A stretch of DNA of 64,000 nt from Treponema medium (GTDB lineage Bacteria > Spirochaetota > Spirochaetia > Treponematales > Treponemataceae), in assembly GCF_017161265.1 (NCBI RefSeq), contig NZ_CP031393.1:1984001-2048000 (forward strand), given 5' to 3'. Below, piece by piece: positions 34,837 through 44,611 of the stretch. Position 1 is the first letter of the stretch. Each line of letters starts with the position of its first letter. Position numbers and translations under genes: made by a program. Below the pieces are notes generated by a model, which saw nothing but the letters and a program-made list of their open reading frames with translations, did not search any database and was not told the DNA's origin.

Positions 34837-35394
34837 TCAATCGGACACCTGTGTATGTTCTTTTTCTTTTATCAAGATAGTTCCGATGGTACCTTCGTTA
34901 AAGGCGAATTCTTTTGCAGCGGTATTCGCGACAAAGCTTTTGCCTTCGATGGTAATTTCATCTTTTTGAGTAATCGTTACTATTTCATTGGCAGGCGCCG
35001 ATAAGAGATTTTCTTTTTTTTTCCATATAAGGGCGGGGCTTCGGATTGAAAAATCATCTTCAATTAACTGAAAGGATACCGTGTCGCCCAGCGAGTATTC
35101 TTCGGCTTTTTCATCGATGTATAAAATACCGGTTTGCCCCTTCATAGACTCTTTTTGTGTTTTTTTATCGTACTGTACAAAACTGATGTGCTTGCCCGCC
35201 CAAATTTTTTCTTCATCATACATTTCGAGCGCTTGTGCATACACGCTTAAATCGACGATCGCATTCTCGTATCGCTTTAAGGTAACGTTTGTAAATATCA
35301 TATCAGGTTGAGGCGCCGTTTGTTCCGGCAGTTCCTGATAGTTAAACGAGCACGCCGTGTAGATAAAGATAATAAGGACAGGCCACAACTTCAT
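34837..35394 (-). CDS. LptC-like lipoprotein
   Basis: The product is 185 residues. A signal peptide with lipobox 'FIYTACSF' gives an anchored Cys at about 15. The mature part is a run of beta-strands of the LptC/OstA type: 'DMIFTNVTLKRYENAIVDLS', then 'GQTGILYIDEKAEEYSLGDT' and 'EGKSFVANTAAKEFAFNEGT'. LptC carries LPS or another amphiphile across the periplasm. Many treponemes lack classical LPS, so the cargo is uncertain. The ATG touches the stop of the upstream gene with no gap. Confidence 0.65.
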   Translation of the reverse strand: MKLWPVLIIFIYTACSFNYQELPEQTAPQPDMIFTNVTLKRYENAIVDLSVYAQALEMYDEEKIWAGKHISFVQYDKKTQKESMKGQTGILYIDEKAEEYSLGDTVSFQLIEDDFSIRSPALIWKKKENLLSAPANEIVTITQKDEITIEGKSFVANTAAKEFAFNEGTIGTILIKEKEHTQVSD

Positions 35395-35994
35395 TTATTC
35401 CGCATCGCTTTCGGTTGTTTCAATAACAGTTTCGGTAATGCTCCCTTCAGCTTCCGGTTTACGGGAATAGCTGACGGAAATATTTTTACCGCGATATGAA
35501 AAATCATTGAGTTTCTCGATTATCTTATCTGCATCTTCATTCATTACCTGCACAAACGAGTAATTGTCGAGGATACGAATATCGCCGATTCGTTCTCGGT
35601 TTATATCTGCATTTTGGATGAGCAGCGTAATAATATCACGGGGAAATACACGGCGGCTTCTACCGATGCTCATAAAGATACTTACCGATTCAGATGGATC
35701 GAGTATTGGGCGTTCTACCGGCGGACGGTCGGAAACATATCCCCGTGAACGATCGCCGAAGCGAGCGTTCGGACGCCGGCTATACGGTTTCGAGCGGGGG
35801 AAGGATGAGCCTTCAAATTCTTTGATTAGATAAGCAGCGATATAAGAACGCAGTGTAAAGGGTACGTTCTTTCTAAAAATCTTACGATAAGCGTTAAGAA
35901 CATCGGGATCTTCTTCTGTCTTAACGGTTTCTACGACTTCTTTAAGAAATGCGGTGATTTGTTCTTCATTTAATGCGGGGGTATGTTTTACCAC
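35395..35994 (-). CDS. DbpA/CsdA-type RNA-binding domain protein
   Basis: The product is 199 residues from GTG 35994, with 'gaggag' upstream. After a helical N-terminus and a basic Arg-rich linker ('KPYSRRPNARFGDRSRGY'), the C-terminal ~75 residues form the RNA-binding domain of DbpA-like DEAD-box helicases: 'VSIFMSIGRSRRVFPRDIIT', 'RIGDIRILDNYSFVQVMNED', then 'YRGKNISVSYSR'. No helicase domain is attached. It likely binds structured RNA. It is in an operon with the LptC-like gene. Confidence 0.75.
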   Translation of the reverse strand: MVKHTPALNEEQITAFLKEVVETVKTEEDPDVLNAYRKIFRKNVPFTLRSYIAAYLIKEFEGSSFPRSKPYSRRPNARFGDRSRGYVSDRPPVERPILDPSESVSIFMSIGRSRRVFPRDIITLLIQNADINRERIGDIRILDNYSFVQVMNEDADKIIEKLNDFSYRGKNISVSYSRKPEAEGSITETVIETTESDAE

Positions 35995-36193
35995 AATATT
36001 CTCCTCTTCAACTCAGCTCCGCCTCATCGGAGCATACATGTACTAAAAATAATTCATTATGACCGGATTATCCGGCTTTATGGTGCGACAATACTGCCAT
36101 AGATAGATAATTTACTCAAGGGCAGGTTTAATAAAAATTAAACAAAATGTATAAAGTATTTCTACCGATGTAATCGGTCATTTTAAAGCAGCC

Positions 36194-38089
36194 TTATTGG
36201 ATGTTGATATAGAAACCGGTGATATACCGTATTCGTGCATCCGCTTCCGCCCAATACTTACTTTGCGGAAAGCCGTCTGTAAGTGTTTTGTATGCGTCAA
36301 GGGCAAGTCTGATATTGCGTACGGAACCGTTCAATTCATACGCGCGTCCTTTTAAAAACAACCCTTCATCCAGTTTCTCTTCCGCGGTGGTAAAGAAATT
36401 GTCCAAATATGTTAAGGCGGTGCCTGCATCCGCTGCTGCGATTGCCGTGCGCGCTTTTTCGAGTAATTGATCGGAGCTGAGTACTTCTTCGCTTGCTGCT
36501 GTGGGGACTTGTCCGGTTGAATCGCCGGTATTTTCCGCAGCCGAGGATGCGGTTTCCACCGTTCCGGCGCTCATAGTCTGTTCCAAAGTTTTACTTTGCG
36601 AACCGGTACCCGCTGTTTGCGGAGCTTCGGCGGCTGCTTGTGCCGTGTGTGTTGTTGTGCCGGTTCCGGTGGTTGCGGTCGAACTGCTTGACGGCTGAGA
36701 AGCGGATGCTTGCGTATTTTTGTTAGCTTGCGCTTCTGTCGTATCGGAATCCGCTTCGGTTTGATAGTCCGGCGCTTTTACCATTGCTTTCGCTGCGGTT
36801 GAGCGGGCGGCGCTCACCGATACGGCTATCGCGTCGGTGACAAACTCATTGGTAAATACGTCGAAATAGGAGAAATGGAGTATGTAATCTCCTTTTTTCT
36901 CCGCTGTAAACATAAAAATCGAAGTGTTGTCTTGCAGTTTTCGCTGCTCATACTTTAACCCCGGTTGGGAAGTTTGTTCGCCGACATAGACCCATCCGTG
37001 CCCCGGATAGGTAAGTTCCAACCGCTGCTTTTCTTCGACTGCAACCATGCGCGAAACCTTGGGCTTTTGTTCGGTTTCCGGTTCTTTTGAAAGCGCAACG
37101 GTAAATATTTGTGGAGAAAAAAGGTCGAGCATCTCTTCGTGGAAGGTCGGCGGAGGTTCGTAGCCGTGTGTGCCGCCCTGTTTTTCAAAATCACTGATAA
37201 GATCCGCAAGCGTTGTTTCGTACGCCGGTACGTTCTGCTCTGCAGAAAGGACGGGCGTGTCTGCGGTTGCAAGCGGTACCGGTTCGCCCGTGGACGGAGC
37301 TGTCGGAACCTGCTCGACGGCTGTATCTGCCGTTGTTGTGGGCTGTGGCGTGTTCTCGGTGGCTTTAGCGATATCTGCCGCTGTCGTGTTCTCGGCGGTT
37401 ACGGTATCGGGATTGGAAGCGGCGAGTGTCAGCTCACCGGCAGTTTCGGCAGCTACAGACTCACCGGCTGCTGCAGTAGGCTCTGCCTCACCGGCGGTTT
37501 TTGTAGGGACAGACGTATCGGCGGCAGCAAGGGCAGGGGAGGCGACCGCAGTCGAATCCTGCACGGTTGTCTTGCCACTATTTTCTTCGTTCTGTACAAC
37601 TGCCTCGCTGCTGTCCTGTTTGGAATGCTGTGCAGCTGCTGTTACCGTTGGTTCGCTCTGTGCTTTCGCGGCGGTTTTATCTGCGTCAGTGTTCTTTTGA
37701 CCGGCTGCTTTACCTGCGGTGGTTGCCGGAGTATGTTGCTTTTTCGATACGGCTGCGCCGCTGGTTGCCATATCTTTGTCGGTTCCTACTGCTTCCGATG
37801 CAGGTGTTCTTTTCTGCCGCTGGGATATGGTTGCGCCGGATACGGTATCGATTGTCGCACCCGATACCGCATCGGGCTGCATTGCCGGTTTTGACGGCTG
37901 TGTTTCTGCAGGTGCCGGCTGCGGAGACATTGTATTGCCGGTGTGAGAAGCCGATTCTGTAGCGGACTGTTCTTGCCGAGAGGGGGTATCCTGCGGTTTT
38001 TCCGCAGCGGCTCTTGTCGTACAGGCAGTAACCGGTACGATGAGTAATATAAGAAGGATAAGGCAGGGCGGATAGATCGATTTTTTCAC
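36194..38089 (-). CDS. Long Ala/Thr-rich lipoprotein with C-terminal TPR
   Basis: The product is 631 residues from GTG 38089, whose 'GTGA' overlaps the upstream stop by four bases. The lipobox is 'LLIVPVTACTT'. A long Ala/Thr/Glu low-complexity region (about 25-260) is followed by a beta-sandwich ('RLELTYPGHGWVYVGEQTSQ', 'KGDYILHFSYFDVFTNEFVT'), a second low-complexity stretch and a C-terminal TPR pair ('LFLKGRAYELNGSVRNIRLA'). It is probably a periplasmic envelope scaffold. Its function is not known. Confidence 0.7.
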   Translation of the reverse strand: MKKSIYPPCLILLILLIVPVTACTTRAAAEKPQDTPSRQEQSATESASHTGNTMSPQPAPAETQPSKPAMQPDAVSGATIDTVSGATISQRQKRTPASEAVGTDKDMATSGAAVSKKQHTPATTAGKAAGQKNTDADKTAAKAQSEPTVTAAAQHSKQDSSEAVVQNEENSGKTTVQDSTAVASPALAAADTSVPTKTAGEAEPTAAAGESVAAETAGELTLAASNPDTVTAENTTAADIAKATENTPQPTTTADTAVEQVPTAPSTGEPVPLATADTPVLSAEQNVPAYETTLADLISDFEKQGGTHGYEPPPTFHEEMLDLFSPQIFTVALSKEPETEQKPKVSRMVAVEEKQRLELTYPGHGWVYVGEQTSQPGLKYEQRKLQDNTSIFMFTAEKKGDYILHFSYFDVFTNEFVTDAIAVSVSAARSTAAKAMVKAPDYQTEADSDTTEAQANKNTQASASQPSSSSTATTGTGTTTHTAQAAAEAPQTAGTGSQSKTLEQTMSAGTVETASSAAENTGDSTGQVPTAASEEVLSSDQLLEKARTAIAAADAGTALTYLDNFFTTAEEKLDEGLFLKGRAYELNGSVRNIRLALDAYKTLTDGFPQSKYWAEADARIRYITGFYINIQ

Positions 38090-38430
38090 GGAACACTCTC
38101 CCATAATTTGTTCATTTGCCGCTCATTTATATCGTGCAGTTTTTGCATCTGCTCTGCATCAGGAATCGTATACCAATACTGCAAATCCGAATCAGTCCAG
38201 ATTTTCTTTTGTTTGCGCGAATATTGTACCGGCGGAAGTTCAAGCGGCTCGTCGGGAAGCATAAAAATCACCGGATCGATTGAAATCATTACTTCATCAG
38301 GATCGATGCTCGGTTTTTTTGTTCCGCTTAGTAAAATAATCACGGAAATAATCAACATGATAATCAGCAAACCGAGTGCAGAAGCTAGAACGATGAGCTT
38401 ATGCGTCCGAATCGTTTCTATGATGTTCAT
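38086..38430 (-). CDS. Single-pass membrane protein downstream of smc
   Basis: The product is 114 residues with one transmembrane helix (about 13-36, 'LIVLASALGLLIIMLIISVI') and a periplasmic Pro-rich tail ('FMLPDEPLELPPVQYSRKQK'). 'aggagg' lies eight bases before ATG 38430, within the end of smc, which it overlaps by 32 bases. It also overlaps the lipoprotein gene downstream by four bases, so smc and these two genes are tightly coupled. No family is recognised. Confidence 0.65.
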   Translation of the reverse strand: MNIIETIRTHKLIVLASALGLLIIMLIISVIILLSGTKKPSIDPDEVMISIDPVIFMLPDEPLELPPVQYSRKQKKIWTDSDLQYWYTIPDAEQMQKLHDINERQMNKLWESVP

Positions 38431-41347
38431 CCGGCTGTTCCTCCTGAATTGTATGTCGTCGTTTCGGCGGCCGCGACGGAATGTAGATACCTTCTTCAGG
38501 TTCTACATCCTCTTCTATAAAAGTATCGGCATCTTCTTCCGCTTTCTCCTGCTTTAATAACTCAATATCATTATCCAATTTGATTGCAATGAGTTTTGAG
38601 ACGCCGGATTCCTCCATTGTAACACCGAGCATGGTGTTTGCACCGAGTACCGTTTTTTTGTTATGGGTGATGACGATATATTGGCTGACATTCGCAAAGC
38701 CTGACAGGGCGGTAACGAAACGGCTAACGTTTTGCTCGTCAAGCGCAGCGTCTATTTCATCCAAGAGGCAGAACGGGGAGGGCTTAACCATGTATGTTGC
38801 AAAAAGGAGCGCCACCGCCGTCATGGATTTTTCTCCGCCCGAAAGCAGTCCGATATTCTCCAGCTTTTTCCCCGGAGGCTGTGCGAAGATATCAATGCCT
38901 GACTCAAGCACTTGCTTGGGATCGGTCAGCTTAATTTCCGCCCTGCCGCCGCCGAAGAGCCGCCTAAACATATTGTGAAAGTTCTTCTTGATCTTATTAT
39001 AAGTGACGAGGAAGAGCTCCGTAGACTCCGCCTTTATTTCATCCGTAATCCGCTGCAAATCAGAGCGGGCTTTATCAAGGTCGTTGATCTGTCCGGTTAA
39101 AAAATCGAATCGGGTCTTTACTTCTTGGAACTCCTCCGGAGCCATCAGGTTGACGCTGCCGAGGTCTTTCAGCTGTTTGCGCAGCTCGGCAAGTTCCGTC
39201 CGTAAGTCCATCGGGGAAGCGGTGATTTTATACATCCGCTCTTCAAATTCCATCAATTCACGCGAATGGGTTTCTCTAAAATTGTCTTTGACGTTTTTGA
39301 TTTCGATTTCAAGGGTTGCCGTATCGACATAATACTTTTCGATGAGCGAATTATGCTTGGCAAGTTCCGCATTGAGCGTTTTCAGCGTTCCTTCGTTGCT
39401 TGAAAGCTCGTTGTTGCGAGAGGTGATTTCTTTTTCCAGCTGCTCGAGCGCTTCGGTCAACTGCCGTCCCTTGCGGTCAATCGATGCGATTTCTCCTTCG
39501 ATTTCGAGGAGCTGTTCTTTTACCTCGTCAAAGCGTTTTTGCTCCGTGTACAGCTCGTTTTCAAGTTCGCGGAGCGCGTTTTGCTGTACCGTCAATTCTT
39601 TCCGCAAAAACGCCGCTTGCTGCTCGGCTGCGTCGGATTCCGCCTTCATCTTGGTTTTATGGATACGGAGGTCTTCCAGCGTTTTCCGGTACTCGTTTAT
39701 TTTTACTGCGAGCTGCTCGTTTTCGGTATGCAGATTTGCTATCTTTTTTCGTTTTTCTTCTATAGTATTTCGATTTGCTTCGATCGCCGCATCGATACTG
39801 CGCTTTTGAGTGATAATACCTTCCGGCGCTAAAAAATCGTCGATAAAACTTGCAGAAGATTTTTTATACTCCTGCAAATATGTTTCCAGCGATTCGGTTA
39901 AGCCGAGCAGCTCGGTAAACGACTGTACGGCATTGTCGGCAAACTGCGCAGTCTCTTTTTCAGTATGATCGCTGAGCGCGGCAAAGTCCGAAAAGATATT
40001 CTTACGGCCGTTTAACAGCACCTTGATTTGGCTGATGCAGTCAAAAACCTGTTGTTCCAGCTTGCCGCGTCCCTGCGCCGAATAGCCTGCTGCGGAAAGG
40101 TTCTTATCCAGTTCCGTAACGATGTCTTCGGTGATGGCGCGGAGCTCGGTTTCCATACCGGCGCGTTTTTTATCGAGGTCTTCAATCTGTTCCTGCAGCG
40201 TCATACGGGCGGTGTCGTTATCGGTAATTTTTTGCGACGCAAGCCGGAGACTTTCTTCAAAGTCATCGATGTTTTTTTGAATATCCTGCACTTTCTTTTT
40301 AAAGTCGTGCACCTTCGCATCCTGCTCTCCGGCGTCCTCTTCAAGGTTTTCAATACGCTCTTCAAGCCCCGTCTTGCGCAGCTCCAGCTGACCGAGTTTG
40401 GTTTTCAGTTCGGTTTGCCGCTCTGCCTGTAAACGTGCCTGATTTTCCTTTCCGCGCTTTTCGATGGCAAGTCCGTAAATCTCTTTTTGATGTTCGTCGA
40501 GCTTTTTTTCCAAGCTGTTGACTTCGTCCATGTTCTCGGAAAGCATCGTATGGATGGAATCGATTTTGGTCTGTACATCATCGCGCTTAGCTTTGGCTTC
40601 TTTTATGCTTTCCTCGCGCTGTGCGTAGTCGTCGGTGAATTTTTTAAGGCGCAACAGCTGGATATCGAGGTCGTGTTCAAAGATGGCATCCCGTAGCGAC
40701 CGGTGCTTGACGGTTTTTTCCGCCTGTACTTTCAGAACGTCGTAGGAGCGGCGTACCTCTCCCAATACGCCTTCCACTTGACGCATATTTTCTTCGGTCT
40801 TTTGCAGTTTGCGCTCCGCTTCGGCACGGCGTACTTTAAACCGCGTAATACCTGCCGCCTCTTCAAACAAATAGCGGCGGTCTTCCGGCTTGCTGGAAAG
40901 AATTTGGTCTATCTTTCCCTGCTCCATGACCGAATACGCCGCCTTTCCGACACCCGTATCCCAAAAAAGCTCCCGCAGCTCTTTGAGCCGCACCGGCGTA
41001 TTATTGATAAAATATTCGCTTTCTCCCGACCGGTAGAGCCTGCGCTTTATGGCAATTTCACTTACTTCAAGATTTAACAATCCGTTTTCGTTGCTGATAG
41101 TCAGCGTAACTTCCGCCACATTGAGCGCCTTCCGCGACTCGGTGCCGTTAAAGATAACGTCTTCCATCTTCTCCGCACGGAGCGTTTTTGACGCCTGCTC
41201 ACCCAGTACCCACTTCATCGCATCGACGACATTGCTTTTACCGCAGCCGTTCGGGCCGAGCAAGGCGGTAATACCTTCCGCAAACTCTATCCGCGTCCTA
41301 TCCGCAAACGATTTAAATCCGAATATTTCAAGACTTTTAAGAAACAC
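38399..41347 (-). CDS. smc: Chromosome segregation protein SMC
   Basis: The product is 982 residues from GTG 41347, chosen because family proteins begin at 'FLKSLEIFGFKSFADRT'; an ATG at 41389 lacks a ribosome site. Walker A is 'LGPNGCGKSNVVDAM', the signature 'GLLSGGEKSMTAVALLF', Walker B 'SPFCLLDEIDAALDEQN'. Long coiled coils lie between. SMC condenses and segregates chromosomes with ScpA and ScpB. It is about 200 residues shorter than typical SMCs, and I cannot find the glycine-rich hinge motif in the centre. Confidence 0.92.
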   Translation of the reverse strand: MFLKSLEIFGFKSFADRTRIEFAEGITALLGPNGCGKSNVVDAMKWVLGEQASKTLRAEKMEDVIFNGTESRKALNVAEVTLTISNENGLLNLEVSEIAIKRRLYRSGESEYFINNTPVRLKELRELFWDTGVGKAAYSVMEQGKIDQILSSKPEDRRYLFEEAAGITRFKVRRAEAERKLQKTEENMRQVEGVLGEVRRSYDVLKVQAEKTVKHRSLRDAIFEHDLDIQLLRLKKFTDDYAQREESIKEAKAKRDDVQTKIDSIHTMLSENMDEVNSLEKKLDEHQKEIYGLAIEKRGKENQARLQAERQTELKTKLGQLELRKTGLEERIENLEEDAGEQDAKVHDFKKKVQDIQKNIDDFEESLRLASQKITDNDTARMTLQEQIEDLDKKRAGMETELRAITEDIVTELDKNLSAAGYSAQGRGKLEQQVFDCISQIKVLLNGRKNIFSDFAALSDHTEKETAQFADNAVQSFTELLGLTESLETYLQEYKKSSASFIDDFLAPEGIITQKRSIDAAIEANRNTIEEKRKKIANLHTENEQLAVKINEYRKTLEDLRIHKTKMKAESDAAEQQAAFLRKELTVQQNALRELENELYTEQKRFDEVKEQLLEIEGEIASIDRKGRQLTEALEQLEKEITSRNNELSSNEGTLKTLNAELAKHNSLIEKYYVDTATLEIEIKNVKDNFRETHSRELMEFEERMYKITASPMDLRTELAELRKQLKDLGSVNLMAPEEFQEVKTRFDFLTGQINDLDKARSDLQRITDEIKAESTELFLVTYNKIKKNFHNMFRRLFGGGRAEIKLTDPKQVLESGIDIFAQPPGKKLENIGLLSGGEKSMTAVALLFATYMVKPSPFCLLDEIDAALDEQNVSRFVTALSGFANVSQYIVITHNKKTVLGANTMLGVTMEESGVSKLIAIKLDNDIELLKQEKAEEDADTFIEEDVEPEEGIYIPSRPPKRRHTIQEEQPDEHHRNDSDA

Positions 41348-41509
41348 CCTGTCTATTAACTCCTCAAGAACTTGCCGGTTCCCATTCATTCAAGATAATC
41401 GGCAATCTTTTGTATTTTATACTTTTTTAGGGAGATTGTGAACATCCGTTCGAAGGAAATTTTAAGCGCTAAGGATGGTTTTATCTTATGATGCTCTGCG
41501 TCGGGGGCG

Positions 41510-41537
41510 TTGATTGCGGAATCCCTCATAATATGCT
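41510..41537 (+). promoter_or_regulatory. Probable pyrG promoter, using repeat A sequence
   Basis: The -35 'TTGATT' (41510-41515) and -10 'TATGCT' (41532-41537) are separated by 16 bases. The predicted start of transcription is near 41544, only a few bases before ATG 41550, so the mRNA may be leaderless. The upstream 'gctctgcgtcgggggcgttgatt' (read as two parts, 41493-41504 and 41505-41515) is a repeat A end, which supplies the -35. Confidence 0.45.
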
Positions 41538-41549
41538 ATAGTGGCGCAC

Positions 41550-43151
41550 ATGATGAAAGCTCGTTTTATTTTTATTACCGGCGGAGTTGTTTCTTCCCTT
41601 GGGAAAGGCATTACCGCTGCATCTATCGGACTTTTGCTGAAGAGCAGAGGTTTTTCGGTTATCAATCAAAAGTTTGATCCTTATCTGAATATCGATCCGG
41701 GAACGATGAACCCCTATCAGCATGGAGAAGTTTTTGTAACGGAGGACGGCGGAGAAACCGACCTCGATCTCGGTCATTACGAACGGTTCACCGATGTTTC
41801 TTTACATAAATTCAACAGCCACACTGCCGGAAAAGTGTATCTTTCCATATTAGACCATGAACGGGCAGGGGACTATCGCGGAGCGACCGTGCAGGTTATC
41901 CCGCATGTTACCGACGAAATTAAGCACCGCATTATGCAAACGGCGGAGCAAACCGGCAGCGATATCGTTATTACGGAAATAGGCGGTACTGTCGGCGATA
42001 TCGAATCGCTCCCTTTTATAGAAGCAATTCGGCAAATCCGGAACACGGTCGGCAGGGAACATTGCCTTTTTATCCACCTCGGCCTTTTACCGTACCTAAA
42101 AGAATGCGGCGAGCTTAAAACCAAGCCCATGCAGCATAGCGTTAAAGAGCTGCTCGGCTTCGGGATTCAGCCCGATATCATTATGTGCCGCAGCGAAAAA
42201 CGGCTCAGTAAGTCCATTCGTGAAAAGCTCAGCCTTTTTTGCAATGTCAGCCAAGACGCCATTATCGAAAATCTTACCGCAAAGTCCATCTACGAAGTTC
42301 CGCTGATGCTGGAAGAAGGAAACCTCGGTAAAAAAATCTGCGAGCTTTTCAATATTCCCAATCCTGAACCCGATTTACAGTCGTGGAAGGAAATGGTTGA
42401 ATCCTATTATCATCCCGAAAAAGAAGTAACGGTTGCGCTTGTCGGTAAATATACCGAGCTGCCCGATGCGTATTTAAGCGTAAGCGAAGCGTTGACCGCG
42501 GCAGGGGTCTATCACCGCGCACGTGTAAAGCAGCTGTGGATTGACGCAGCGAAGATTACAGATGCGTCAAAGGCTGAAGAACTGTTAAAAGATGCGCATG
42601 CGATTATCGTTCCGGGCGGCTTCGGTGAACGCGGTATTGAAGGGATGGTGCTTACTGCGGAATATGCGCGTACCAAGGGCGTTCCCTATTTCGGTATTTG
42701 CCTTGGAATGCAGATTGCCGTTATCGAATTTGCCCGCCATGTACTCGGATTGGAACGTGCGCATTCCTCCGAGTTTATCAAGAATTGTGAACCGGTCATC
42801 GACTTGATGCCCGACCAAAAAGATGTACAGCTTGGCGGTACGCTCAGGCTCGGTTCTTTCCGCTGTATGGTTGCGGAAAACAGCAAGGCGGAGCAGGCTT
42901 ATAAAATGCACGAAATTCGCGAGCGCCATCGGCACCGCTATGAATTTAACAATTTGTACCGCAGCCGGTTTGAAAACTCCGACATGCTGCTTTCGGGAAT
43001 CAACCCTGAGCGCAATTTGGTGGAAATCGTTGAGCTGAAAAATCATCCGTGGTTTTTAGCGGTGCAGTTCCATCCCGAATTTGCCTCCCGCCCGAATAAA
43101 CCGCATCCGCTATTCCGTGACTTTATCGGAGCGGCGCTGGCACGAACCTAA
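41550..43151 (+). CDS. pyrG: CTP synthase
   Basis: The product is 533 residues, the normal length. It makes CTP from UTP, ATP and glutamine. The N-terminal synthetase domain has '[20 protein letters not shown]' and '[20 protein letters not shown]'. The C-terminal class I glutamine amidotransferase has the nucleophile in '[10 protein letters not shown]' (Cys at about 382) and the His-Glu of 'AVQFHPEF'. No ribosome site precedes ATG 41550 or ATG 41553; a leaderless start is likely. It is followed by nfeD after 12 bases. Confidence 0.96.
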   Translation: MMKARFIFITGGVVSSLGKGITAASIGLLLKSRGFSVINQKFDPYLNIDPGTMNPYQHGEVFVTEDGGETDLDLGHYERFTDVSLHKFNSHTAGKVYLSILDHERAGDYRGATVQVIPHVTDEIKHRIMQTAEQTGSDIVITEIGGTVGDIESLPFIEAIRQIRNTVGREHCLFIHLGLLPYLKECGELKTKPMQHSVKELLGFGIQPDIIMCRSEKRLSKSIREKLSLFCNVSQDAIIENLTAKSIYEVPLMLEEGNLGKKICELFNIPNPEPDLQSWKEMVESYYHPEKEVTVALVGKYTELPDAYLSVSEALTAAGVYHRARVKQLWIDAAKITDASKAEELLKDAHAIIVPGGFGERGIEGMVLTAEYARTKGVPYFGICLGMQIAVIEFARHVLGLERAHSSEFIKNCEPVIDLMPDQKDVQLGGTLRLGSFRCMVAENSKAEQAYKMHEIRERHRHRYEFNNLYRSRFENSDMLLSGINPERNLVEIVELKNHPWFLAVQFHPEFASRPNKPHPLFRDFIGAALART

Positions 43152-43163
43152 GGAGATGGCCGT

Positions 43164-43622
43164 ATGCTCTTCCAACTGTCGATGTTATTAGCCCTTTATA
43201 CGCCGTGGTTTTGGTTTGCTATCGCAGTTATTTGTGCAGTGATCGAGGGCCTGACACTCGGTTTAACGACGGTATGGTTTTCGCTCAGCGCCATATTGAT
43301 GATTTTTATCTCTATGTTACATCCGCCGTTTTATGTGCAGTGCGTTCTGTTTGCGCTTGTTGCGCTGCTGTTGCTTTTTTTCACACGCCCGATTGCGTTG
43401 AAATTGCTGCATGCCAAACGGGAAAAGACCAATGCGGACAGCCTTATCGGTAAAAAAGCTCTTGTGCTGCAAACCATTACCGAATGGGAAAAGGGGCAAG
43501 TTAAAATCAACGGCATCGTGTGGACGGCTGCTTCGGTTGACGGCGCGGCTATACCCGCCGGAGATGAATGTATCATCGAAAAGATCGAGGGTGTTACCCT
43601 GATTGTAAAAAAGATAGAATAG
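43164..43622 (+). CDS. nfeD: NfeD-like membrane protein
   Basis: The product is 152 residues. Two to three transmembrane helices (about 12-90: 'WFWFAIAVICAVIEGLTLGL', 'FYVQCVLFALVALLLLFFTR') are followed by an OB-fold of the NfeD type ('SLIGKKALVLQTITEWEKGQ', 'VKINGIVWTAAS', 'AGDECIIEKIEGVTLIVKKI'). NfeD proteins pair with SPFH/stomatin proteins in membrane microdomains, and the next gene is exactly such a protein. 'aaggaga' precedes ATG 43164. Confidence 0.9.
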   Translation: MLFQLSMLLALYTPWFWFAIAVICAVIEGLTLGLTTVWFSLSAILMIFISMLHPPFYVQCVLFALVALLLLFFTRPIALKLLHAKREKTNADSLIGKKALVLQTITEWEKGQVKINGIVWTAASVDGAAIPAGDECIIEKIEGVTLIVKKIE

Positions 43623-43627
43623 GGCAT

Positions 43628-43684
43628 TTCTAAAGATTAAACCTGTTCGACAACGAAGTTATCGAACAGGTTTAATCTTTAGAA
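43628..43684. repeat. Perfect 23-bp hairpin between nfeD and the SPFH gene
   Basis: 43628-43650 ('ttctaaagattaaacc' through 'tgttcga') pairs fully with 43662-43684 around an 11-base loop. No T-run follows on the plus strand, so a simple terminator is unlikely. The outer 'tctaaa'/'tttaga' followed by 'ttccc' is shared with hairpins at 55097 and 59359, defining family D. Confidence 0.8.
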
Positions 43685-43707
43685 GTTCCCAATAGAGAGG
43701 TTTTATT

Positions 43708-44586
43708 ATGTGGATTGCTTTTGCATTAATTGTGTTCGTACTTGTTCTGCTTGTTTTGAATATCAGAATTGTACCGCAGTCTCAGTCGTTCATTATCGAA
43801 CGGCTCGGCGGCTATTTCCAGTCATGGGAAGTCGGTCTGCACGTTAAGATGCCGTTTGTCGATCGAATCGCCAATAAGGTATCGCTCAAGGAACGGGTGC
43901 TCGATTTTAAGCCGCAGCCGGTTATTACGAAAGACAACGTTACCATGATGATCGACACGGTTATCTATTTCCAGATTACCGACCCGAAGCTCTATACCTA
44001 CGGCGTTGAAAACCCGATGAATGCGATTGAAAATCTGTCGGCGACAACCCTGCGGAATATTATCGGTGAATTGGAACTTGACGGTACGCTGACAAGCCGT
44101 GATGTTATCAATACTCGTATGCGCAGCATTCTGGATGAGGCGACCGATCCATGGGGTATTAAGGTAAACCGCGTAGAAGTAAAGAATATCATTCCTCCTG
44201 AATCCATTCAGGAAGCGATGGAAAAGCAGATGCGTGCAGAACGCGAACGGCGCGAGGCCATCCTTATCGCAGAAGGACAAAAGCAGTCCTCCATTCTGGT
44301 GGCGGAAGGAAAAAAGGCATCGATGATTTTACAGGCCGAAGCGGAAAAAGAATCCGCTATTTGCAGGGCGCAGGGTGAGGCTGAGGCGATTTTAGCTATC
44401 CAGAAAGCAACTGCCGAAGGTTTGAATCTTATTAAGAATGTCGGTGCGGATGCCGCGCTGATTAAATTGCGCAGTCTCGAAGCCTTCGAGAAAGTAGCTG
44501 ACGGACAATCGACAAAAATTATTATCCCTGCGGATATTCAAAATATGGCAGGGCTTGTGTCGGGAATCGCCGAAGTGCTCAAATAA
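43708..44586 (+). CDS. SPFH/band-7 membrane protein (stomatin-like, QmcA type)
   Basis: The product is 292 residues. An N-terminal membrane helix ('WIAFALIVFVLVLLVLNIRI') precedes the SPFH domain: 'VPQSQSFIIERLGGYFQSWE', 'VTMMIDTVIYFQITDPKLYT', 'LRNIIGELELDGTLTSRDVI', 'DPWGIKVNRVEVKNIIPPES'. A coiled coil rich in Ala/Glu follows. These proteins oligomerise into membrane microdomains and pair with NfeD, encoded just upstream. 'agagagg' precedes ATG 43708. Confidence 0.92.
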   Translation: MWIAFALIVFVLVLLVLNIRIVPQSQSFIIERLGGYFQSWEVGLHVKMPFVDRIANKVSLKERVLDFKPQPVITKDNVTMMIDTVIYFQITDPKLYTYGVENPMNAIENLSATTLRNIIGELELDGTLTSRDVINTRMRSILDEATDPWGIKVNRVEVKNIIPPESIQEAMEKQMRAERERREAILIAEGQKQSSILVAEGKKASMILQAEAEKESAICRAQGEAEAILAIQKATAEGLNLIKNVGADAALIKLRSLEAFEKVADGQSTKIIIPADIQNMAGLVSGIAEVLK

Positions 44587-44611
44587 GCAGCATAAAAAAC
44601 GGATTATTGTA

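Noticed and set aside
37109-37894. Cys/Arg-rich 261-codon plus-strand frame
   Set aside because: It lies antisense to the Ala/Thr-rich lipoprotein, and its odd composition is the shadow of that low-complexity sequence.
39342-39809. Ser-rich plus-strand frames inside smc
   Set aside because: They are antisense shadows of the coiled-coil coding region, without ribosome sites.
43628-43684. Strong hairpin as a simple rho-independent terminator
   Set aside because: No T-run follows on the plus strand, and nfeD and the SPFH gene are normally co-expressed.
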